A DNA stretch of 64,000 bases from Platycnemis pennipes. Lineage: Eukaryota > Arthropoda > Insecta > Odonata > Platycnemididae. The translations under genes and the position numbers were made by a program. The stretch covers positions 1,002,001-1,066,000 of the forward strand of contig OW121847.1 in the NCBI GenBank assembly GCA_933228895.1, in the 5' to 3' direction. Shown piece after piece: positions 52,782 to 64,000 of the stretch (position 1 is its first letter; each line of letters starts with the position of its first letter). Below the pieces are notes generated by a model. That model was not told the origin of the DNA and did no database searches. It worked only from the letters and a program-made list of their open reading frames with translations.

Positions 52782-54944
52782 CTGTAATTTAAAATATGCA
52801 AGTAGAATTAATTCATCATAAGCAGTGAGAGGCAAGAAGGGGAATAGGAATCGATTTTGCTTTCCTTGTGGCTAAAAGAATGAAAATCTAGGCAAAAATT
52901 AAAACAGGAACGCTGATAACAAAAAAAGGCATAACCTTCTTGGACTTTCCACTTGATCTGCTTGAAACAGCAGGTGCTCAACAGCTAATCCTCACATCAT
53001 CCTCCAAGCACTGAGACCAAAAATTGTCTCGACTATAAAGTGTAAAAACCCATGTACCATGCGCACCTTTTCTCCCAGATATCATAGTTGAAGAAGCATC
53101 TTACATGAAGTCCTTATCTCTGTGCACTTCCCACAAGTCTCAAGGGTAGCTAGAAGTAGTATCCCAACGATATCTAAAACACCCTTTCACCAGTCTGTAC
53201 TGTTCACTTCATACGTGTCAGTTTCCCGGAGGCTACATTGTTAATTTTAGAGTTTCCTTTGAAAGTCGGAATATATCTGTGTCGTTTCTACAATGCATGA
53301 GTGGAATAAGAAAAAGAACATGAATGCAGTGTACTCCATACAATAATAGGAATAGAAGAACGGGAATATGTTACCCCATCTTAGAGCAATGGCTGTAGGA
53401 GTACAAGAGGGATACATTTTGACGCAATTTACACCTAAATGTGTTTTGTTGGTGAAAAGTTTCGATCATTTTTGCGTAGCTTACACTTAAATGTTGCGTG
53501 TTACGCTATGAAATTCGACAACAACTTCCTCAGTATCGTTCATAACTAAATGCAACTTGTAAAAGTTATATGCAGATTGTAAGAGGAGGAGCAATGGCTG
53601 TATTTACGGCTGCAAGTGTCACGTGTCCTACGCCACTGCTAACTGTCGTGGCTTACTGTGGGCAACAGAAGTCTTTGGTATTGCAACAAAAGTTCTCAGG
53701 TCCCCACGCTTCGAGAATGATGGAAGCCACCATTTTTTTATTTCTATGATTATGAAAGCGTGCGTGGTACACGAGTTTGTACGGCATGCAAGGAGGTTTC
53801 ACGAGGAGGCAACTCCCCTCATTGGTTGGCAATCCTCAACTTCTCTTGAGCTCCAGTTCCAGAAAATTTTTGATCTCCAGACAATGGCAGAGTTAGCCAT
53901 TGACACATTGGTAGCAGCCAGTATTAAGCCCAAGAAGACTTCATTAGTCGCAGGAAAGAACCACATCATACATCAAATGCATATTGGATATACTTGATAA
54001 TTTCCTTAGGTGCAGTTCATGTAAAATATTTGTTTTACAATCATTTAATGTGATAGATTAAAACAACATCGAGCGAATAATTTATATAAAATACTCTCTA
54101 CTCCCGATATAGTTATGAATTTGTTGTGTCATTGCACTAAAGGTTCCTAGATGCATTTCCTCCCATCATGTATCACAATTAATGAAAATATTACATCAGA
54201 ATAAGCTAAGCCACTTAAAGGACATATCTATTAAGAAGTATTGCGATGGCATTATTGCCTTGCACCATGTCCAAAACAATGACAAACAGGTTTACATAAA
54301 GTATTACAGAGGTCAGAATCAAACAGCATGAATTAGCAACGTATACTTTTGACAACTACAACTACTTCCAGAAGATAAGAAAAAAAACAATAAGAAAGTC
54401 CTCTTCTCAAAACCTTAATTTTCACCTCATGAACTACCACAAGAGACTGAATGACTGGAAATATAAGTGTTCATGTTGGCAAACGTAAGTACATATTTTT
54501 AAGTTAAAAGCCTCAATAATAAATGTGCACAGACCCCAAACATTAACATTTCTTATACATGGGAGGGGAAAAGAAAATATTAACATTTTCATTTGAGATG
54601 TTAACATCATTTTATTAAGCAAAAACAATAATAACATTGAGAGCTATCAAATTATATTATCCACATATGAAATAATACGCCAGGTAAAAATATTTGGTCT
54701 GTAACTGTTCTGAAAGGCCAATTTCTGGACAATAAGTGGTCTGTAACAGGAATGGACTTGACTGGATTTCTATAAGGTGAGGGGAAACGGTCTGGAAACG
54801 GAACTGGATTCTGGTCTGTAACTACACTGGAATATTTGATAGCATGCAACTGTGCTGCAGTATTTGATGGGCTGCAACTGGTCTGGATTCTGGTCAGTGA
54901 AAAAAAGACGAGGTATTTGTGTTTGAGATGCTCTTTCTGCTAAG
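52782..54944. other. Region upstream of the visible NDUFB11 exons
   Basis: NDUFB11 N-terminal exon(s) should lie on the minus strand at higher coordinates. A weak candidate near 52936-52975 encodes SSRSSGKSKK before GTTATG, a poor donor. A 124-codon plus-strand frame at 53623-53997 has no family I recognise. No transposon ends are apparent. Confidence 0.35.
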
Positions 54945-55213
54945 CAGGGACGTCGGAACTACTTTCGCTGGGAGGGGCCAACCTTGGAAAGGGCCCGGCT
55001 CTTAAGAAAAGGCTCCTATGCAAAAGGGCCTGCATTTTTTGCGGATAGGAGGGGGTAGAGACTAGAATTCCGCTAAAAGTGCATATGAAGGTGGTAGAAT
55101 ATGCGTCCAAAGGGAAAAGGCAAGCTGGAAACAAGTGAAATTGAATTTTAATTAATGAAGACTCATTATCAAGGGCCAGGGGCAAATTCTGCCCCCCACT
55201 TCCGACGCCGCTG
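54945..55213 (+). mobile_element. hAT-type MITE, family 1, copy d
   Basis: Starts CAGGGACGTCGGAAC and ends TTCCGACGCCGCTG. Flanks CTGCTAAG (54937-54944) and CTTCTAAG (55214-55221) are an 8-bp duplication with one change. The interior matches the other copies, including GGATAGGAGGGGGTAGAG and AAGTGCATATGAAG. This is an independent insertion, unlike copies a and b. Confidence 0.8.
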
Positions 55214-58200
55214 CTTCTAAGCAAAGAAAACGAATTCAATGCAGTAAAATACACAATGCAAATTATAATTGATGCTTATTGATACTAGGTAGTTTTCTGC
55301 ATGCCATACAGCCAGCCTTGGCTCACGGGAAGGAGTGAACGTCGGTGGTTCCCCTGCATTTTCACCCTTTGCATGCATTCCAGAGGGACCACTACAAAGT
55401 GCTGAACAGGCACAACAGCACTAAGACCTCTTCTCAAATCCTATGCTAGGTATTCATTCTTCTACTGAGCATCAAGTGCTCAATATTAAGACAAAGAGAA
55501 ATCATTATCAACAAGAGGAGGACATTTTCACTACTTTCTTACAAAAATTCACGATGGTGATACATTAAGACACTCTAAATTCCCCTACTTACAAGTGCAC
55601 CTTAAGAATTAATCCACAAAAGGATCAGTTTTTCTATATGGTCCTCATTTCATATGATTGGCCTTCAAGTAGTGAAGAAAAAGCAAAAAGTTGATGCCCT
55701 TATGCCTGAATATTTTTTTATTTTGCATATTTCTATCATTACCTCATTACAATTATAAGGACCTGCACATAACTGGCACTTGGGTTTTTAAATTTCATCA
55801 AAGAAAGAGATGGTGGAACGTTCGGGAGTGAAATATTCCATAAAAAAATGTCCCAAATCTGATCATCAGACACAGAGTACTCATTAAAGCTAATCAACCA
55901 AGGAAAATGGTCAATTTAGGATTGGAACACGGAATAGGAAAAACAGAAACATGGAGAAGTACGAGGCTAGCAGATAGAAAAGTAGAGAGAGCAAAGCCAA
56001 ATCAAACCAAACATACAGTGATGACAATTGCACAGTTTTGACTTGACAGGATGTGGGTCAGTGAGTATAACAGTACCTACATTCAGAAAACAATTTCACA
56101 AAGAAACATGTTATCGGGCACAGAGAAAAACTACTTAAATCCTACTACACACCTCTAATCATTTAAACTTTTTCAGGAGGTAATGAAATCCCATTGTAAC
56201 CACTGACAATTCCAGCTTTTCCTCAATGCATTAACATCTCAATGACGAAACTTCTTCAGCGTGAATTAAGGCTTTTGAAGGTAAAATCATGCTTCCTTAG
56301 AAAGTCAAGACCTAATACTCCCACAATAAGGGCACTCAATGGACCAGAGACATTCTGATGTTCATTTGTTTTGATTTTACTGACTCATCCTAGAAGTTAT
56401 TATGACAAAGGAGTTTAGAAAATTATTTATTCTGAAGAACAACAAATGTCCCGTCTTTTGTAGCACGAGTATGAAGTGTAGGACTTTAACATTTATTTAG
56501 GGGCATATAACTGATTGCTAAAGATTAAATAAGAGTTTTAGTGACTCATTAAGGCAAGGTACCACAACCACTTAGCCAACACACTAAAACAATGGTCCAA
56601 AAATGGTGCTGCTCACTACATGAAAACAGATTTTTGACTTGGGAAAGTAAATGTCCAGGATGAGTTCTCAATTCGCTTCACTTTTCCAGGTCTGTAGCAA
56701 CACTGGAATTTCATGTACAGCCGTTGCTGGAGTTGGGTGAAGTGACCATGAAACACAATGGTCCCAGTGAATCAATTTCATTTGAGAGGGCCAAACCCAA
56801 AGACTACCGTCCAGCCCAATTACATCAAACCCGTTTTTAAGGAAGATCCGGTTATAACGATGTGAAGATTATTACCCATCAAAAATGGCCATGTTATGTT
56901 AAAAATCCCACTTTTAACAAATGCTTATATATCGGTGGTCTGTTTTCAACATTTTTTTGCACAACGGATAACCCATTACTTTCCGAAGAACCCTCCCAGT
57001 TTTTGTTTTCATATTTACAGCATTATTTGCAAGCTAAACTCAAATGAATGTGTACATCTGAAAATTTTCATCCATAAATAGCCCCTTATGCCTGCCCCAA
57101 CACTGTTGGAAGCCCCAGCCTCCAGCACCGTGACTATGGTTGAGTGAGGGTGGTCCGATGACAGGCATAAGGGTAAGAGGGAAGGGTCGAGGTTGCTATG
57201 TTGCAAAAGACAATGCCCATGGCTAGAGATTGACAGTGAGAAGAAAGAGGATGGGAATAAAAGGCGAAAGGAAGGAAGAGAAGGACGTGATTCTGGCAAT
57301 TCATAGCCACGTGACAACGTTCTAATGCGAGGGTGCAATAAGGGGACAGCGATTGGCTGTGAAACGTGCTGGCGTCAGGGTCTCCCACCCCTCCTGACTT
57401 TCTGAAAACTTTCTGACTTTGGCTCTTCCTGTGGCTCTACCTTCAGCCTTTGGTTGTCAGCCGTCGCATCTGCGTAAGCTCGTGCCTCAACTTCCATCTG
57501 TTTACCCTCGCCTTCAGTTGAAGACATAGTGACCTTGAGGATCCTTAGCTGATACGACTTTGCCGTGAGTAGGGTGTCTAATTTGCTCATTCGAGGTCAT
57601 TTCATTGGGTTGACAGATTCAAGTTAAAGTTAGAGACGCATGCACTATCAGGCGTGACTACCACGTGCAAAATAAAAACAAAATGAATATCCTCGGGCAT
57701 GTTTCCAGTAAAATCACATTAGGTGTATTTTCCAGGTCACCACCATTTTCCCCTTAGACCTTTAAATTTACCGGCCTGCCCTCAGCACATTCCCTCATCA
57801 CTTTGCTACGATGATCATCATTCTTTTGGAAGTCCCTTTCAGTCATGACCGTGAAAAAAAGTATCACACTTCACTCGTCGCTTTCCCACACCCTAACTTC
57901 CCAGTTGGCTTCCGATAGAGGAGGTTAGGGGTCGAGCATCGAAGGGTAGAGGTCGGCGACGAACCCAGCATCCCTTAGCGCTACAGTCATCCAACCAGAG
58001 CCAGGAAGGAGGGGAGGCTCAGAAGGAGGAGAGAGAGGGGCAGGCATTATTTATGGTGCGAATGGCCCAGGGAAAAAAAACTAGGGACAGAGCGGCCGAG
58101 ATGCAAATGTACTCTCGAGGGATATTTAATTGGGGGTAAACAGCTGCTGGTGCACAGCACACCATAAGCAGTAGCAAACATTCAAAATAGCTTGGCAACA

Positions 58201-58616
58201 CTTAAAAGTAACTTGAGCTCGAGAAAGCGATGCCAAAATCACAATGACTTTGAAATAGGCACTATCTAGCCATTGAAGTGCGCTGCCCCAGGGAATCTGT
58301 GCACGCGGGGCCGTGTGCCCCAGGTTATGGTGAATAAAAAGGCGAGGGCACCTTCGAAAGCGACTCCGTTTATTTCCCGCTTGATTGCTGGCGAAGCGCA
58401 CAACACATGTCCGCGTCCACACGCTCCCGGAGTTTGACGAACACTAAAAATGAAAAACCCAAGCGTAACCCACGCCGAAGGCAGAGGGCCCGGATGGGAA
58501 AGGGTTACTGAACCCTCGAATAGCGGTACCGCTAAGGGATTCCCACACCAAAGGGTAAGTGCGAATCCCTACGGTTGGTGACCGAGGGAGAAAGGGACCG
58601 CCAACACTGCCAAGCA
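55214..58616. other. Long stretch with no confident gene
   Basis: A segment at about 55806-55985 loosely resembles the 5' leader of the RTE-like LINE at 5580-5760 (AGAGTAAAATATTCC against GGAGTGAAATATTCC, then a tract before the endonuclease), so a degraded LINE 5' end is possible. A short acidic minus-strand frame at 57590-57375 is unrecognised. No RNA gene or element end is recognised, though unfound NDUFB11 upstream exons could lie here. Confidence 0.35.
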
Positions 58617-58951
58617 CCCAAATCCGGGGAAAACCAGAAAAGGGGCGCCGCTCGCCCCTGGAACCGACGGGGGGCGTGGACAAGGACTCAACATTCCGCC
58701 CGCCTTGAAAAGCTGAGGTTTTCAATGGAGCGTGTGGAAAGGCACAAAACAAATGAATAGATGGAATACAAGAAACTCTCAGGAGAGAGACGAATACCAA
58801 ACATTGCTATAAATTCTATGAGAAAATGTCTGTTATGTCCAAGTGATGACTCACTTTCAATTCCTGATGACTCGCCCAAATCCAGGGAAAACCAGAAAAG
58901 GGGCACCGCTCGCCCCTGGAACCGACGGGGGGCGTGGACAAGGACTCAACA
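58617..58951 (+). repeat. 77-bp GC-rich direct repeat pair
   Basis: Copies at 58617-58693 and 58875-58951 run from CCCAAATCC through GGGGCACCGCTCGCCCCTGG and GGGGGGCGTGG to AAGGACTCAACA, with two or three differences. They lie in a short GC-rich island. The 181 bp between them is ordinary sequence. I cannot say what family this is. Confidence 0.75.
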
Positions 58952-60428
58952 GAATCGTTTAGAAATAAAATGTTGGGGCGTCACAAGGCGAAATTCGACT
59001 TCCAAGTTACATATTAAGCTTATTTTGAATTATCCGTAACATTAAGTACACAAGCAGCAACATTACAGCAGTGACCTACAACATAGTGCTAGGAAAAATG
59101 CCTACATATAACGAAGTTCAGTTTTTACGAAGTAAACATTCAGCCCACTCAACTTTGCTACAAACGGGCTCCACTGTACAGACACAAGGGCCAAACGCAG
59201 CATCAGAACACCAGTCCTGTTCCTTAGAAATCAGACAGACGTAAGTTGGACCCTCACTAGCAATCAGTCAAGCAAACTTTGTCATTGTTTGCCTCTATCT
59301 CTCTCGTTGGGTGCAAGGTAAACTATAGGTCGTTCCACATTTCCACAAGGCAGGACTGCCCCCTGGTAATGCAAGCAACCCCTACTGACAATGTGCCACA
59401 TAAAATTTGGTTAGCATCAGGAGGTTAACGACAAATGTCCATGGGTGGGTCCATGACATATAAATAACTTGGTGCTGAATCTAGGATCAAGTCAACCATA
59501 TTTTCCCCTATAATTATGAAAATATCCTTGAGAAAAGCATCTCAGAGAAACATAATGCTCACAAATATTTGAGAGTGAATGGGTTCAGCACAAGGTTGTT
59601 AAAAAACCCTACCCACTGGGTTTTTTTGGGTAATTGGGTTTTTTTGGGTTTTATTGTAGAAAAACTTATGCCAGCATTTTAACATGTACATATAAAAGTA
59701 TACTTACCAAATTCCTACCTATTAAAAACTAAATACTATAAATTAGTTATACTGTGAGTTTGTAAATGCAAATGTTAACAAAAAGTTGCATTACCAACAA
59801 AACTAGTTCATATTCTAAACTCGCAATGAAAATATTAAAAATTTGCGGGTGAAGTTATCCATTTCCAGGACATTGGTGAAGCATGGATTTAGAACTACAT
59901 GGATTTAGCACCAGTGCTTCCAACAGGGAGGCATACGCCGATATACTTGGCGAGCGTGGATAGCAACACTTTACGTGACGCACCCATTGAGGGAAAGAGT
60001 CATCCTTCGAAGCAATGTCCTCTCAGCACTCGTCGTGAGCGAGGAGATTATTTATTTGTCCACTGGCAATCGGAGGCGGGTCAAGCGATGAACTTATTCT
60101 TGGATGATATACGTCTTTACTGGCTTTGAATGAGAGAACACCTTTTCTACTTCACATTGAAAATCAAGTTGATGTTATGTTAACCTCTTGAAATTTTCTC
60201 AATAACTCGGCTATTGAAATATGTTATTTTATTCGACTATCCATGGAATGAACGAATGTTGTGGCCACTTCATTTCAAGTGAAATCATTGCTAGATCCCG
60301 GATTGATGAATATGATCAATTTGTAGGTATAAGAGTAAAAGCTTTTCTATGAAATATAAAAAAGAAAAATTTATAAGTATAATAAAGAAATATTTTTTAT
60401 TACAGAACAGTTAAGACTATATTTCAAA
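58952..60428. other. Unassigned segment before the hAT relic
   Basis: Contains a low-complexity stretch of repeated GGGTTTTTTTGGG-like motifs at about 59610-59660 and a 76-codon plus-strand frame (59899-60129) that I do not recognise. Confidence 0.35.
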
Positions 60429-61056
60429 ATGCCATTTGGATGTGGTCGCAAAGAAGCTGCAGAATGGTCAGAAGTAATTAGAGAAGAAGACACAGGTCAT
60501 GTTACATGTAAGCACTGCAAAATCAAAATAAGTTCGAAAATTGAAGGAATACGGGCTCATCTGGCAAAGTGTTTGAAACAGCATTCAACTCTATCAGCTT
60601 GTACAGTTTCTGTGGAAAGTGCCTTCATGAGCTCCTCTGCTGTGCAAAATTATTCAGGTGCAGTTAAGAGAAAGCAAAACTCACTTAGCGAATATGTTGT
60701 AAAAACTACAAAGCAATAAAAAGATTACATTGATATACTAGTTGTGAAATATTTCTATGCAAATAATATATCCTTCAACGCAGCTTCAAGTCAACAGTAT
60801 AAAGAAACCACTCAAGCAAGACACGATAAAGATACGACCAGGCTTCACCGGTCCTGATCGTTTGGCATTAGCTGGTGAGCTCTTGAATAAAGTTGCAGAA
60901 GAAGTAGAGAGTGAAATTGTACTTCAGTTACAGAATGACCAAGGCAGTGTCACGCTGTTGCAAGATGGTTGGTCTCATAAAAATGACCCAATCCTTGCTA
61001 CAAGTATTCATACTGGAGAAAGCACCTTTTTTTGGACACAGTCAATCGTGAAGTGA
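60429..61056 (+). pseudogene. hAT transposase relic: BED finger and DUF659-type segment
   Basis: The first frame (96 codons) begins MPFGCGRKEAAEWSEVIRE and carries CKHCKIKISSKIEGIRAHLA ending in KC, a BED-type zinc finger (CxxC...H...C) near the N-terminus. After a stop, another frame reads IRPGFTGPDRLALAGELLNK, then ESEIVLQLQNDQGSVTLLQD followed by GWSHKNDPILATSIHTGEST. This matches the DUF659 region of hAT-like proteins (vtl..DGWs......i.at.....). The C-terminal dimerisation domain is missing. It is broken by one stop or shift around 60715 and another near 61050. Confidence 0.75.
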
Positions 61057-61194
61057 ATCCAAAACAACAAATTACTGTGCAAAATTGGCGAAAAAGTCTA
61101 TTAAAATAAAATTGGTGGTTTCAGGCGTAACTTGGTGGAATCTCATCGTTAATTAAAACACAGTGACTTCGTGGATCCACAATATTTAAGAACT

Positions 61195-61240
61195 TTATGG
61201 ACGACCCAGGTTTCAACGTCAAAGCGTCATCTTCAGGTAC
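61195..61240 (-). ncRNA. Hammerhead-ribozyme-like relic in Penelope 2
   Basis: On the minus strand CTGAAGA (61236-61230), then a short segment, TTGAAAC ending near 61210 and CTGGGTC. The CUGANGA...GAAA order and its place after a TATATACACGGAG sequence mirror Penelope 1. GUC does not directly follow GAAAC, and stems are poor, so it is probably inactive. Confidence 0.35.
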
Positions 61241-61421
61241 AAAACATTCAGAGATCTCCGTGTATATAGCACTCAGTAGTCAAGGGGTGGGGCGGGATAC
61301 CAAGGAGAGGTGGGAGGTTGGCCCGTGGGAAAGGATGAGTCAGGGTGGAGTTGGCGGTTCGCTGGGATAGGGAACCCCTGTGGGGAGCACTCTGGAATAA
61401 GGAAAGGAGGGGGGGGGTTTG

Positions 61422-63043
61422 TCAGGCGTGGAGGATAGGAAGGTCATAAAGAGGGGAGTGGGAGGCATACAAAAATTCATTAACCACTTCACAATTTGAC
61501 GCACTATTCAAAATTTCTAACTGTTCCAATGAGTCCAGTCTTCTTCCTTTCTTCTCGAGGAGTAAAATTTCAGGAACGAAATCACTTTTGTGCCCATGTT
61601 CTAATAAATGTTTTGCAAAAAGTGACGATGCGTTTTTGTTTCTAATGCAAGTTTCATGCTCTTTTACTTGTTCTTTAAAATTCCTACCTGTTTGTCCTAT
61701 GTATATAGCTTCACATTCACATGTCAATTTGTAAATGCCACTTTTTTCCATTACTGGAGTTGCGTCTTTTGTACGAGAGATCAGGCTTTTGAGGCTCGAT
61801 TTATTATAGAAGGCACATTTAACAGAATCTTTCGGCATCTTATTACAAGCCTTATTGGAGATATCTCCCAGATATAAAAGTCGTTTCCACTTTGCATTGG
61901 GATTTTCTTTTGTTTGCGAGCTGTAAATATGGTTAATGGCTGTTTTTGCTAATTTTTTAGATAAAAGTTTATCAATCTATTGGTTTTCGTAACCATTGTT
62001 ACGGGCTATTTGTTTAATAGTTAGTAGTTCTTAGTTATAATTTGACATGGACATCGGAATATTGTCCAAGCGGTGAATCATGGAATGGAAAGCGGCAAGT
62101 TTTTGTGAGAAATGGTGTCTAGAGTTGAATTGGATTATTTGATCCGTGTAAGTGCTCTTCCGAAAGATTGAAAATTCTAGTTTTTTAGTGACTTTTGAAA
62201 TGGTTAGATCCAGGAAGTGTAAGGAACCACTGACTTCTTTTTCGCATGTAAATTTTAGATTGGTATTTAAGGAATTCAAGTGGGCAAGGAATTTGTCTAG
62301 TTGCCTATGCGTACCTGACCACACGCAAAAAACATCGTCCACATAGCGATACCAACGTAAGACGTTCCTAATTAAAGGGTGAATGGAGGTGAACAATTCA
62401 CTTTCAAAGTGGTCCATGTAGATGTCGGCTAAGAGAGGGGACAGGGGAGAGCCCATACACAACCCTTTTGTCTGTTCAAACACTTTACCTTGGAACTTGA
62501 AGTAATTTTGGGAAACACATATCTTGAGTATTGTACATATTTCATCAATGACCGGAAGAGGGACTGACTTCTAAATCAGTAACTTTTCCGCTAGCCCTAG
62601 AACTTCTCTTGGTGGAACACTAGTAAAAAGGTTGCACACGTCAAAGGAGACAAGGATACAATTTTCGGGAAGCAATAGATCTGATAATCTGTTCACTAGA
62701 TCCAAGGAATTAATCACAGAGTGTTTGGGGACGAATTTTGAATGTTGTTTGATGATGACATTCAGTTTTCTGGCATTCAGGTGGTTGGGGGCCGATACAT
62801 TAGACACTACGGGCCTTATTGGTATGTCACTTTTGTGTATTCAGGCAAACCATAGAACTTAGGTGCAGAGGGATTCATTGGAAAATACAGAAACACTTCA
62901 CGTGGGTTGAACAGCAAAGAACACGATTTGCAGGCATTCTTGCATTCCTTTTGAAATTTGGCCGTAGGGTCTGATTGAAGCACTTTCACATCATTGTTGT
63001 TGATAAAATCCATACACTTTTCAATGTAAGTCTGTTTTTCCAT
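61422..63043 (-). pseudogene. Penelope-like RT and GIY-YIG coding relic
   Basis: Four separated frames are needed to cover the protein. RT motifs are KFYGLPEYTK, SFDVCNLFTSVPP, KGLCMGSPLSPLLADIYM, YRYVDDVFCVW and LHFLDLTISK. The catalytic YVDD is preserved. GIY-YIG motifs are GIYKLTCECEAIYIGQTGRN, VKEHETCIRN and AKHLLEHGH, with the frame ending at 61422. Stops or shifts lie near 62815, 62575-62490, and between 62030 and 61840. It is inactive. Confidence 0.85.
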
Positions 63044-63290
63044 TATGACTACTGCGTTGCCTTTGTCTGCTGATTAAATCATTAAAACGAAGTGTGCTTT
63101 TAATTGAATTCAAGGTTTTAAACTCAGGGAAACCTTGGGAAGAAGAAATTGCTGTGTCCGCATGTTTTTGAAGAATCTCTATTTTGAAGAATCTATTAAA
63201 ATAGTCGAAGAAAAGTATTGGAAATAAGCTTTTGCCATTTGCACAGATAATGAGAGCAAGATGACTAAGAGGCGAGAATTACTTATAGTC

Positions 63291-63379
63291 TGTAATTAAA
63301 TTATAGTCTGTACACGTAATTGCTTGCATACACTAGCATAAAGACTATAATTTAATTACATGTAATTAAATTATAGTCT
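63291..63379. repeat. AT-rich inverted repeats including a 38-bp perfect palindrome
   Basis: 63342-63379 is a perfect palindrome (AGACTATAATTTAATTACA and its complement). A third copy, TGTAATTAAATTATAGTCTG, is at 63291-63310. It may be the remains of a small hairpin-forming repeat. Confidence 0.85.
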
Positions 63380-63692
63380 GTAGTGCAGAACACATAATAT
63401 GCATACAACTGTGCACAAATACAAAAGAACTATACATCCGTCCAGTGAGAGACACCCACTTGCGATCCAAGCGCCTCTACTCCTCCTATGCCACCATCAC
63501 TTCATCCAACGAAATGCCCGTGTCTACCAATGTGAGAGCTCAGGTTTCGGGTTCTGTGTGCCAGACCCGTGCCCCACAGAGTAGTGCCCCAATGATGCAA
63601 TTGACCAGAGCGACAGCTATCAAAATTGTAGCGATGTGGCTCAAAAGCCTGTCGCCCGTGGCCAACATGGAATTTACAAACCAAAACCCCCA

Positions 63693-64000
63693 CTTGCTTG
63701 CCCCACTTGCTGAAAATGTTTTAGTTGATGAACAACATGGGTTTAGGAGTGGTAGGCCTACCGTCAATAATCTGTTATCCTTTCAGCACTCTGTCACTGC
63801 CTCAGCACAAGATCACCACCAAGTAGACACTCTCTACTGTGATTTTACCAAAGCTTTTGATAAGGTATGCCATTCCATGCTTCTAGCAAAGCTCAATGCT
63901 TATGGTATAAGTGGGAATTTACTGTCCTGGTTAAGCAGTTACTTGTCCAGTAGAAAATTAATGGTAAAAATTAATGGTAAAAATCAAAAGTTTCAATTCC
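63693..64000 (+). pseudogene. LINE RT fragment running off the window
   Basis: An open plus-strand frame reads NVLVDEQHGFRSGRPTVNNL, then LYCDFTKAFDKVCHSMLLAK, LNAYGISGN and SYLSSRKLMVKING. These are RT blocks 3 to 4 (HGFR.GRST..NL, D..KAFD.V.H..LL.KL..YGI) of a Jockey-group LINE. It starts abruptly near 63693 and continues past 64000, so its state cannot be judged. It belongs to a different family from the CR1-like copies elsewhere in the window. Confidence 0.8.

Larger units (their letters stand above)
61095..63200 (-). mobile_element. Penelope-like retroelement 2, decayed
   Basis: Minus-strand pieces in order: an N-terminal region (63043-62816) ending in APKFYGLPEYTK, LVSFDVCNLFTSVPP (near 62640), FEQTKGLCMGSPLSPLLADI with WYRYVDDVFCVW (62480-62330), then a GIY-YIG domain (61770-61422). 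A 3' region near 61195-61260 carries a hammerhead-like relic. It is a different lineage from Penelope 1 and is much more AT-rich. The 5' limit is approximate. Confidence 0.8.

Noticed and set aside
52936..52975. Upstream exon of NDUFB11 encoding SSRSSGKSKK
   Set aside because: The phase fits, but the donor (GTTATG) and acceptor are poor and there is no targeting-peptide character; not strong enough to annotate.
53623..53997. 124-codon plus-strand open frame
   Set aside because: No recognisable domain, repeat or splice context; kept only as a note in the region entry.
57375..57590. Acidic 71-codon minus-strand frame
   Set aside because: Short, isolated, with no motif I recognise.

Overview
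This 64-kb window is AT-rich nuclear DNA from an arthropod, most likely an insect. It is intergenic sequence built almost wholly of nested and broken transposable elements. The evidence is split genes with GT-AG introns, several LINE groups with microsatellite-like 3' tails, Penelope elements with GIY-YIG ends, piggyBac, hAT and Mutator-like relics, and a gypsy-type LTR element. The only host gene I recognise is NDUFB11, a mitochondrial complex I subunit, on the minus strand at 52.4-52.8 kb. Two adjoining 3' exons with a 78-bp intron are visible, and the N-terminal exon(s) are not.

Layout. 0.2-2.3 kb: decayed piggyBac-like element with terminal inverted repeats (TIRs). 3.0-3.6 kb: broken coding relic on the minus strand that I cannot name. 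4.85-10.99 kb: element bounded by TTAA and an 11-bp TIR, holding the C-terminal end of a piggyBac transposase, an internally deleted LINE, a hAT-type MITE and a LINE 3' end. A second near-identical copy runs from 31.8 kb and resumes at 46.1-47.5 kb. 11.9-14.2 kb: relic of an element encoding a Mutator-like transposase and a YqaJ-type exonuclease, with a LINE tail between them. 14.8-15.7 kb: LINE. 15.7-18.2 kb: another piggyBac lineage. 18.4-23.6 kb: foldback-like element whose arms are opposed tandem arrays of a ~180-bp tRNA-like unit around a 1.4-kb spacer. 24.8-31.0 kb: young gypsy-type LTR retrotransposon with matching LTRs, ACTG target duplications, intact gag and protease, and most of pol deleted. 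36.57-46.14 kb: 9.56-kb long-TIR element inserted in the second copy of the TTAA element, itself packed with nested LINEs. 47.46-50.0 kb: Penelope-like element broken by one frameshift and one stop, starting with an inverted piece of itself and ending in a hammerhead-ribozyme-like motif. 50.25-51.9 kb: LINE cut by a Penelope 3' scrap and a TTAA MITE. 55.2-60.4 kb: mostly unassigned. 60.4-61.06 kb: hAT transposase relic. 61.1-63.2 kb: second Penelope lineage. 63.7 kb to the edge: a LINE reverse transcriptase leaving the window.

The order of insertions can partly be read. The LINE 3' end and MITE lie inside the TTAA element and were copied with it. The 9.56-kb element entered one copy later. 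One LINE sits inside another within that element. The LTR element is among the youngest insertions. The most unusual structure is the 18.4-23.6 kb inverted array: every unit carries tRNA-like A- and B-box sequences at tRNA spacing, followed by a T6 run. It could therefore be a multi-unit Pol III locus, although no transcription can be shown from sequence.
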